From RUG13091 sp963619935 (GTDB taxonomy: Bacteria; Bacillota_I; Bacilli_A; RFN20; CAG-826): a DNA stretch of 8,417 bases. The position numbers were made by a program, and so were the translations under genes. The stretch lies in assembly GCA_963619935.1 (NCBI GenBank), contig CAVEYA010000048.1:1-8417 (forward strand). The letters are read 5' to 3'. Positions 1 through 5,320 of the stretch are shown piece after piece; within the stretch, counting starts at the first letter, position 1, and each line of letters opens with the position of its first letter. The notes beneath the pieces were generated by a model that was not told the DNA's origin, did no database searches, and saw only the letters and a program-made list of their open reading frames with translations.

Positions 1-43
1 TACCTATCCCTTTAATTTCTCTTGCTTTTAAAGTCATAAGGAT

Positions 44-74
44 AAATAAAAAGCTTAGATTTCTAAGCCTTTTA
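44..74 (-). terminator. Rho-independent terminator after the TetR-family gene
   Basis: Read on the minus strand, a 6-bp perfect stem GCTTAG / CTAAGC (68-63 and 58-53) closes a 4-nt AAAT loop and is followed at once by TTTTTATTT. It starts about 20 nt after the tetR stop codon, the expected place. The plus strand has only a short CTTTT after the same stem, so it could also weakly stop a convergent transcript entering from the left edge. Confidence 0.82.
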
Positions 75-92
75 ATCATTAAATTGTTTAGA

Positions 93-611
93 CTAGTTTG
101 AATGTGTTTCTACTTGTTTTTGAATATCCATAAATGGTTTAGAAACCTCTTCAATCGAATCCTTACAATCATTTTCTAACCATCTAATTAAAACATTGAA
201 TAAACCACCCGCGATAAAGTAAGCAGTATATTTATCTAATTTAATTGGTAGCTTATCTAAAAATTCAGAAGATAAGAACGCTAATAGTTCTTTATCTAAG
301 CCTGCTTTAACTAAACACTTATTTGCTGTTAAATTAGCTTTAAAATAAAGGAATAAAGATAAGATAATAACATCATTATTTTTTTGCTCAATTAAATTAT
401 TGGAGTTTACTTGTTCCATAAACTTGTTTTTCGTAATTTCAAAATAACGAAGAATAATATCTTCTTTGGTGTTGAAGTGTCGGTAATAAGTAACGCGGCT
501 TAAACCGGCTTTATTAACAATATCAGTAATAAAGATATTGTCATAATCTTTTTCGGCCATAAGGCTAATCAATGCGTTAGTGATTTTTGTATCAATTTCA
601 TTCTGTTTCAT
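93..611 (-). CDS. TetR/AcrR-family transcriptional regulator
   Basis: This 172-residue protein has the layout of a one-domain-plus-sensor TetR repressor. The N-terminal DNA-binding domain spans about residues 8-55. Its helix-turn-helix is at about 27-46 and ends in the family hallmark YYRHFNTKEDI (42-52). The remaining roughly 110 residues are helical and divergent, as expected for a ligand-binding and dimerisation domain. The GGLFNVLIRWLEN stretch (135-147) resembles the C-terminal helix of many firmicute members. The ATG at 611 is chosen because the HTH begins at the usual distance from it and an AAAGGA lies upstream at 629-624, although the 12-nt gap is long. The gene is alone, with terminators on both sides, so its target cannot be read from an operon partner. 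Autoregulation is an inference from family habit. The effector and specificity are unknown. Confidence 0.9.
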   Translation of the reverse strand: MKQNEIDTKITNALISLMAEKDYDNIFITDIVNKAGLSRVTYYRHFNTKEDIILRYFEITKNKFMEQVNSNNLIEQKNNDVIILSLFLYFKANLTANKCLVKAGLDKELLAFLSSEFLDKLPIKLDKYTAYFIAGGLFNVLIRWLENDCKDSIEEVSKPFMDIQKQVETHSN

Positions 612-617
612 AACACT

Positions 618-648
618 ATTATATCCTTTCTATAAATAAATTCATCAA
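618..648 (-). promoter_or_regulatory. Candidate promoter of the TetR-family gene
   Basis: A perfect -10 hexamer TATAAT occupies 623-618 on the minus strand. A TTGATG (648-643) could be the -35, at a long 19-nt spacing. The -10 ends only 6 nt before the ATG, so a start site at the usual distance would give a leaderless or nearly leaderless mRNA. Such an mRNA would lack the AAAGGA at 629-624. AAATT/AATTT arms flank the -35 region and could be part of an operator, but such short AT arms are common by chance here. Confidence 0.45.
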
Positions 649-725
649 TAAATTTACAAAATAATCAAATTTGTTTCTATTTTTATAATACACCAAATTC
701 TTATTAAAATAATAATGGTTTAAAT

Positions 726-777
726 AAATTCCGAGTGAGTTTTTTGAAAAAATATATAAATTCGGAGCGACTTTTTT
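726..777. repeat. Imperfect tandem 20-bp repeat, 32-bp period
   Basis: On the plus strand AAATTCCGAGTGAGTTTTTT (726-745) recurs as AAATTCGGAGCGACTTTTTT (758-777), with 17 of 20 positions identical. The 32-bp start-to-start distance is close to three turns of B-DNA. The cores can also pair with each other as an inverted repeat (TCCGA at 730-734 with TCGGA at 762-766). The pair lies between the secG terminator and the tetR start, about 115-165 bp upstream of the tetR ATG. No function is known; regulator sites or decayed terminators are possible. Confidence 0.5.
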
Positions 778-778
778 C

Positions 779-810
779 TTCTAAAATATAGTTATTTCTT
801 TTAGAAATAA
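779..810. repeat. Two overlapping inverted repeats downstream of the secG terminator
   Basis: TTATTTCT and AGAAATAA (792-799 and 803-810) form a perfect 19-bp palindrome with a 3-nt spacer. TTCTAAAA (779-786) is also an exact inverted copy of TTTTAGAA (799-806). The two pairings share bases and exclude each other. The palindrome runs into the U-tract side of the secG terminator, so it may be a back-up terminator element or an operator. The high A+T content makes chance palindromes fairly likely. Confidence 0.4.
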
Positions 811-840
811 AAAAGAATCTTCCGAGGAAGAAACTTTTTT
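809..840 (-). terminator. Near-symmetric rho-independent terminator after secG
   Basis: On the minus strand a TCTTCC / GGAAGA stem (831-826 and 823-818) is followed by TTCTTTTTT. An outer AAAAAAG / CTTTTTT stem extends it after a 2x2 internal loop. Fully folded, 809-815 pairs with 834-840 and 818-823 with 826-831. It lies about 55 nt past the secG stop, which fits the end of the operon. The plus strand has an equal T-run (835-841), so the element could work in both directions, although no plus-strand gene was found upstream of it. Confidence 0.75.
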
Positions 841-894
841 TCTTAAATGGAATATATAATCTTTGGATAATTATCTAAGAAAATATATCAAAAC

Positions 895-1185
895 TTAGAA
901 GAGCATTCTTATCGCTGCACTCGTTGTTTCCGTGGTGTCTGCACTACCTTGACTCGCAGAGATAACCTCGATGAGAATAGCGATAATAAAGAAAACAATA
1001 GCGAAGACTAATGTAAGAATAGAAACAACCTTTTCAGCGCCTCTTTCTTTTTGCTTCACGAAGACGTTAAGTCCGCCGCCTGTAATAGCACCAGAAGCAC
1101 CATCAGATTTACCACCTTGTAATAAACAAAGGATAATAATAACAATGCCAATGCCCATTAATAACCAGTCGTACCAATTTAACAT
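895..1185 (-). CDS. secG: SecG, accessory subunit of the SecYEG translocon
   Basis: SecG is the small, non-essential membrane partner of SecY and SecE that helps SecA-driven export. The 96-residue product has the family's two-helix form. TM1 spans about residues 5-23 and contains the LLQGGKSDG turn (21-29). A glycine-rich loop with GAITGGG (32-38) precedes a charged KQKERG, and TM2 spans about 54-76. The C-terminal tail is Ser/Thr-rich and lacks charge clusters. The length is somewhat above the roughly 75-80 residues usual in Bacilli because of this tail. The ATG at 1185 is preceded by AAGGA (1200-1196) at a 10-nt spacing. The gene lies 79 nt after uvrB and ends before a strong terminator. 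It is therefore either the last gene of the secA-uvrB operon or has its own promoter in the gap. Confidence 0.93.
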   Translation of the reverse strand: MLNWYDWLLMGIGIVIIILCLLQGGKSDGASGAITGGGLNVFVKQKERGAEKVVSILTLVFAIVFFIIAILIEVISASQGSADTTETTSAAIRMLF

Positions 1186-1218
1186 ACACTACCGTTCCTT
1201 TCTTCAAACTGCTTAATT

Positions 1219-1248
1219 ATGTTATTACAAAATGACTAACATTTGCAA
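1219..1248 (-). promoter_or_regulatory. Possible secG promoter in the uvrB-secG gap
   Basis: On the minus strand TTGCAA (1248-1243) and TAACAT (1224-1219) are spaced by 18 nt. Each is only a partial match to the sigma-A consensus, and other -10 choices exist nearby (TAATAA at 1227-1222). Placement between uvrB and secG makes sense, but in such AT-rich DNA this is a weak call. Confidence 0.28.
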
Positions 1249-1249
1249 C

Positions 1250-1266
1250 AACGAATTAAATTCGTT
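1250..1266. repeat. 17-bp palindrome at the uvrB stop codon
   Basis: AACGAATT and AATTCGTT flank a single central base, giving a perfect 17-bp palindrome that overlaps the last bases of the uvrB stop codon. As RNA it would fold to a 6-bp stem with a 5-nt loop. No T-run follows on the minus strand, so it is not a standard terminator. It lies just upstream of the possible secG promoter and could be an operator, an mRNA 3'-end stabiliser or chance. Confidence 0.45.
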
Positions 1267-3250
1267 ATAAATCTGCCTTCATTTCGAGAATAATATCACG
1301 TAATTCTGCTGCCCTTTCAAAATCAAAATCATGAGCAGCTTGTTTCATTTGTTTTTCTAACTCTTTAATCTTGTTATTAATCTCACTTCGAGAGCCTTTT
1401 TTCGTTAATGATATCATCTCACTAACCTCATCATCGTTGTTATGAATAGGTGCTCTAATTTCTTTAATAATCGTTTGTGGAATAATCCCATTTTCTTGGT
1501 TATAAGCATCTTGAATTTCACGACGACGCTTTGTTTCATTAATTGCGTACCTCATCGAATCAGTCATGTTGTCCGCATACATAATAACTAAACCATTTTG
1601 GTTTCTCGCCGCACGACCTGCAATTTGAATTAATGAACGATTACTACGTAAAAATCCTTCTTTATCTGCATCTAAAATACAAATTAAAGAAACTTCTGGG
1701 ATGTCTAAACCTTCTCTCAAAAGATTAATGCCCACTAAAACATCATATTTACCTTTTCTTAATTGATAGATAATTTCGGTACGCTCTAAAGTCTTAGTTT
1801 CATGATGCAAATAAACAACCTTAATACCACGTTCTTTTAAGTAAGTTGTTAAATCTTCCGCCATACGAATAGTAAGAGTGACAATCATTGTTCTTTCACC
1901 ACGTAAGTTTCTTTGTTTTACTTCATGAAGAATATCATCAATTTGACCAATCGTAGGTCTAATTTCAATAATTGGATCCAATAAACCAGTTGGACGAATA
2001 ATTTGTTCGACAATTGGAGCGTCACTTTTATTCAATTCATAATCACCAGGTGTAGCACTTGTACAAATCACTTGTGGCATTAATTTTTCAAACTCTTCAA
2101 AATTAAGTGGTCTATTATCTAATGCAGAAGGTAATCTAAAACCATATTCTACTAAAGTAGTTTTTCTTGAACGATCACCAAAATACATTCCTCTTAATTG
2201 TGGGAAAGTAACATGTGATTCATCGACAAAAAGTAAAAAGTCTTCTGGAAAATAGTCAATTAAACACCAAGGTCTTTCACCTGGTTTACGTTTATCAATA
2301 TGGCGAGAATAATTTTCAATACCTGGGCACATACCAAACTCTTGCATATTTTCGATATCTTGGTTGGTGCGCATTTCTAATCTTTCCGCTTCTAATAATT
2401 TTCCATTATCTTTGAAGTATTGTAAGCGTTCCGCTAATTCAGCTTTTATAGTTATACAAGCTTCTTTAATTCTTTCTCTAGTCGAAGCATGGTCATAAGC
2501 AGGGAAAATTGGATAAGTGTGATAAGTATGTTTAACTTCACCAGTTAATAAATCAATTTCAGCTATTTTTTCTATCTCATCTCCGAATGTATCCACTCTT
2601 ATGACATGATTTGCTTCAGTATTTGCAGGGATAATTTCGATAATATCGCCTCTAGTTCTAAATGTTCCAGGAGCAGCATCTAAATTATTTCTTTTATATT
2701 GAGCGTCCACTAAAGCTTTAAAAAATTGATTACGATTAATCTCTTCTCCGACACGAATATTAAAAACTAAATTACGGTATTCATCGGGATCAGTTAAACC
2801 ATAGATAGAAGCTACTGAGGCAACAATAATTGTGTCTCTTCTTTCTAAAATAGAATTAATCGCACTAGTACGAAGCATTTCTATTTCATCATTCATCACT
2901 GCGTTTTTATCAATGTAAGTATCAGTTTTAGGTACGTAAGCTTCAGGTTGATAAAAATCAAAGTTAGAAACAAAGTATTCCACTCGATTATGTGGGAATA
3001 ATTCTTTAAATTCAGAATATAATTGACCAGCTAATGTTTTATTATGTACCAACACAAGTGTTGGTCTTTGAGTTTGTTCAATAATATTAGCCATGGTAAA
3101 AGTTTTACCAGTGCCAGTTGCCCCTAATAATACTTGGAATTTCTTATTATTCTTAATTCCATCCACTAACTTTTTAATTGCTTGTGGTTGGTCACCTGTT
3201 GGTTTATAAGAAGAAACGATTTGAAAAGGATGATTATTGTTTATTTCCAT
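1265..3250 (-). CDS. uvrB: UvrB, excinuclease ABC subunit B
   Basis: UvrB receives damaged DNA from UvrA, verifies the lesion with its helicase-like motor and recruits UvrC for incision. The product is 661 residues, the usual length. Visible in order (numbered from this start): the N-terminal YKPTGDQP motif, Walker A GATGTGKT at 43-50, the beta-hairpin region with FDFYQPEAYVPKTDTYIDK at 97-115, the DESH motif II at 343-346, TSATP at 397-401, VGINLLREGLDIPEVSL at 506-522, a motif VI reading QIAGRAARN at 542-550, and a UVR domain for UvrC contact at about 624-658. The ATG at 3250 is preferred over an in-frame ATG at 3304 because the protein family begins there. It overlaps the end of the YitT gene by 17 nt and has only a poor Shine-Dalgarno, which suggests coupled translation. 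uvrA is not in the window. Confidence 0.97.
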   Translation of the reverse strand: MEINNNHPFQIVSSYKPTGDQPQAIKKLVDGIKNNKKFQVLLGATGTGKTFTMANIIEQTQRPTLVLVHNKTLAGQLYSEFKELFPHNRVEYFVSNFDFYQPEAYVPKTDTYIDKNAVMNDEIEMLRTSAINSILERRDTIIVASVASIYGLTDPDEYRNLVFNIRVGEEINRNQFFKALVDAQYKRNNLDAAPGTFRTRGDIIEIIPANTEANHVIRVDTFGDEIEKIAEIDLLTGEVKHTYHTYPIFPAYDHASTRERIKEACITIKAELAERLQYFKDNGKLLEAERLEMRTNQDIENMQEFGMCPGIENYSRHIDKRKPGERPWCLIDYFPEDFLLFVDESHVTFPQLRGMYFGDRSRKTTLVEYGFRLPSALDNRPLNFEEFEKLMPQVICTSATPGDYELNKSDAPIVEQIIRPTGLLDPIIEIRPTIGQIDDILHEVKQRNLRGERTMIVTLTIRMAEDLTTYLKERGIKVVYLHHETKTLERTEIIYQLRKGKYDVLVGINLLREGLDIPEVSLICILDADKEGFLRSNRSLIQIAGRAARNQNGLVIMYADNMTDSMRYAINETKRRREIQDAYNQENGIIPQTIIKEIRAPIHNNDDEVSEMISLTKKGSRSEINNKIKELEKQMKQAAHDFDFERAAELRDIILEMKADL

Positions 3251-4223
3251 TTTTCTTATCAAAAATACTTTCTTGTGTGTCGTGGCTTCTAAAGCCTTCG
3301 CCATAGACTGCGTTTGTACGTGTATATGTCACAAAAGCGTGCTTATCTACTTTTGCAATAAATGATTTTAATTTGCCAAGTTGGCGACGATCAAAAACAA
3401 CACGAAGAATTATTCTCTCTTCGTTTTTATATCCCCCTTTGGCAGGAATAATTGTTGTTCCTCTATCTAATTCATCTTGAGCAAAACGAGAAATTTCTTC
3501 CCATTTATCAGAAATAATATCGGCTTGGTAAGAACGCTGCGAACCGATATAAATATAATCAATTAACACTGCGGACACAAAAGCGGAAAGAATGCCAGAT
3601 AAACATGGGAGCAATAATTGATTATCACTTGGTACTAAAACACATAAGCCCACAACTATAATTGAGCCATCCACCATAAAGGAGGCAATTGATTGTTTAA
3701 TGTGTAAGAACTTTTCCGCTAAGAAGGTTAAAACATCTACTCCACCAGTGGAGCCACCACCGACAAATGTAATGCCAACACCAGCGCCAACAAATACACC
3801 ACCAAAAATACCACTTAATAAAAAGTCTCCGGCAGTTTGGCTGCCTTTAATAAGTTCACCAAGTTTACTAATTAAATCAGTAACTCCTGGGCAAGCGGTA
3901 AATAAAGCGTTTGCGACTGGAAAAGCAATCGTAGCCACTAATGTTTTTAAAGCAAATTCTTTACCTATAAAAATTAAACCTAATGCCCAAAGAACAACTG
4001 ATAAAGTTGCGATTGAAACGTTATAAACTAAAACTTTATAAGCATCATCAATAAAGAAACGAATAATAATAGCAATACCATTTAATCCACCCGCGTTTAC
4101 ATCAAGTGGGGAAAGGAAAGCAACGTTACCAAAGGAAACAAGAAATGAACCTAAAATAACAATTAATGTATCAAAAATCCCTTTTAAAACTTCTTTTCTT
4201 GTTAATTTTTTCATTTTAAGCAT
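3234..4223 (-). CDS. YitT-family (DUF161/DUF2179) membrane protein
   Basis: This 329-residue integral membrane protein belongs to the YitT/YvjA family, whose substrate is unknown. About six hydrophobic segments fill residues 17-227. They include the conserved NAGGLNGIAII (43-53) and the glycine-rich FVGGGSTGGVDVL (153-165) typical of the family. A soluble C-terminal DUF2179 domain follows (about 228-311), running from RSYQADIISDK to TRTNAVYGEGF. The start at 4223 is chosen because a perfect AGGAGG sits 9 nt upstream; the next in-frame ATG (4214) is 18 nt away, and the upstream ATG at 4277 lies deep inside prfB. The gene overlaps the prfB end by 8 nt and the uvrB start by 17 nt. A paralogue of this family also occurs near secA-prfB in Bacillus, as I recall, so the context is conserved. 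Transport or signalling roles would be guesses. Confidence 0.9.
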   Translation of the reverse strand: MLKMKKLTRKEVLKGIFDTLIVILGSFLVSFGNVAFLSPLDVNAGGLNGIAIIIRFFIDDAYKVLVYNVSIATLSVVLWALGLIFIGKEFALKTLVATIAFPVANALFTACPGVTDLISKLGELIKGSQTAGDFLLSGIFGGVFVGAGVGITFVGGGSTGGVDVLTFLAEKFLHIKQSIASFMVDGSIIVVGLCVLVPSDNQLLLPCLSGILSAFVSAVLIDYIYIGSQRSYQADIISDKWEEISRFAQDELDRGTTIIPAKGGYKNEERIILRVVFDRRQLGKLKSFIAKVDKHAFVTYTRTNAVYGEGFRSHDTQESIFDKKNGNKQ

Positions 4224-5320
4224 TTTCCTTCGCCTCCTTTTGTAAATATGCATAGATGAAGCCATCAATATCACCATTCATCACTCCACTTACATCACTA
4301 GTCTCATAGTCTGTACGATTATCTTTAACTAATGTGTATGGGCAAAAAACATAAGATCTAATTTGACTACCCCATTCAATATTTTTCTTTTCACCAACAA
4401 TATCATTGAGCTTTTTATTACGCTTTTCTAATTCAATTAAATATAAGCGACCCTTTAACATACTCATTGCGGTCTCTTTATTTAATAATTGGCTTCTTTC
4501 AATTTGACAAGAAACGACTATTCCTGTTGGTAAGTGTGTAATACGCACTGCAGTCTCCACTTTATTTACATTTTGACCGCCTGCACCACCACTACGATAG
4601 GTATCAATTTTCAAATCAGCTTCATTAATTTGTATGTTAATTGAATTTTCCTTAAATTCAGGAATGACATTGACACTAGCAAAGGAGGTATGACGTCTTT
4701 TATTGGCGTCGAATGGAGAAATTCTCACTAATCGATGAACGCCTTTTTCGCTTTTAAGTAAGCCATAAGCATTCTTACCAGATATTTTTAACGTAACTGA
4801 TTTAAGACCAGCTTCTTCACCTGGTTCATAAGAGATAATGCTCATTTTAAAATGATGAGCTTCCGCATATAAGACATACATACGATAAAGCATATCAGCC
4901 CAATCTTGCGCTTCTGTACCACCCGCACCTGGATGAATCTCTATAATTGCGTTTAAGTTATCAAACTCGCCTTTAAAAAGGATTTCTATTTCAAATTCTT
5001 TGCTTTCTTTCTTTAAGGAAATTAAAGATTGTTCAATTTCTTCAAATAAAGATTCATCTTCTAATTCTAAAAGTTCTAATAGACCATTTGAGGTTTCTAA
5101 AAGATGACGATAGGTATTTACCGTATCTTTACAATAATTAAGTCGAGAAATAACTTTTAAAGCATTTTCGTTGTTGCTCCAAAAGTTATCACTTTCACTT
5201 TGTGAAGTTAAATCTTTAATTTCTAAATCTAATTTATCGAGGTCAAAGAGATGACCCGAGTTGATGGATTTTCTCACCAACAGCACAAAGTTCCTGTTTA
5301 AGTGAAACGATGTCTTTCAT
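4216..5320 (-). CDS. prfB: Peptide chain release factor 2, made by programmed +1 frameshift
   Basis: RF2 recognises UGA and UAA in the ribosomal A site and triggers peptide release. Translation starts at the ATG at 5320, which shares one base with the secA stop. It reads 25 codons (MKDIVSLKQEL...) to a UGA at 5245-5243, then shifts +1 at CTT-TGA-C and continues as DLDKLDLEIKDL for a total of 367 residues, the normal length. Domain marks, numbered on the full protein: DNFWSN in the N-terminal helical domain, HPGAGGTEAQDWA at about 129-141, the SPF anticodon-like tripeptide at 201-203, and the catalytic GGQ at 247-249 within SGGAGGQNVNK. The main frame alone, beginning at a GTG at 5286, would lack the normal N-terminus. 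Upstream AAGGAAG inside the secA end can serve as the ribosome binding site. The UGA checkpoint gives autoregulation: scarce RF2 favours the shift. Confidence 0.96.
4233..4238 (-). promoter_or_regulatory. Strong ribosome binding site of the YitT-family gene
   Basis: A full AGGAGG lies inside the last codons of prfB, 9 nt before the ATG at 4223. It is the best Shine-Dalgarno in the window and fixes this start over the in-frame ATGs at 4277 and 4214. It implies independent initiation in addition to any coupling with prfB. Confidence 0.85.
5237..5260 (-). promoter_or_regulatory. RF2 programmed frameshift site with overlapping hairpin
   Basis: The slippery heptamer CTTTGAC (5248-5242) is the classic prfB recoding site: after CUU the ribosome skips one U and reads GAC. 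The usual stimulatory Shine-Dalgarno-like run is reduced here to a GGG (5257-5255) six nt before CTT, instead of a longer purine run three nt away as in E. coli. The same bases form a stem of GGTCA with TGACC, extended by TCG with CGA across one bulged T. The 6-nt loop is TCTCTT, and the UGA stop starts the 3' arm. Confidence 0.92.

Noticed and set aside
1..37. Minus-strand ATG at 37 open to the edge (MTLKAREIKGIG) as a partial gene
   Set aside because: Only 12 codons are visible, there is no Shine-Dalgarno, and it begins just after the tetR terminator with no room for a promoter. It cannot be supported; a convergent plus-strand gene end is equally possible.
971..1216. Plus-strand open frame across secG
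   Set aside because: It is the antisense of secG, has no recognisable domain, and secG is a clear family match.
3250..3304. ATG at 3304 as the uvrB start
   Set aside because: The extra 18 residues do not resemble UvrB, no Shine-Dalgarno precedes it, and the family starts at the ATG at 3250.
3700..4026. Plus-strand Pro/Thr-rich open frame inside the YitT gene
   Set aside because: The Pro/Thr repeats are the antisense reading of the Gly-rich membrane segments of YitT. No ribosome binding site or family match was seen.
5243..5245. In-frame stop early in prfB as a pseudogene or sequencing error
   Set aside because: CTTTGAC at this place is the well-known programmed frameshift signal of RF2, and the +1 frame gives a full-length protein with SPF and GGQ.
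5286..5320. GTG at 5286 as the start of prfB without frameshift
   Set aside because: It would lack the usual N-terminal residues and ignores the ATG overlapped with the secA stop and the frameshift signal.
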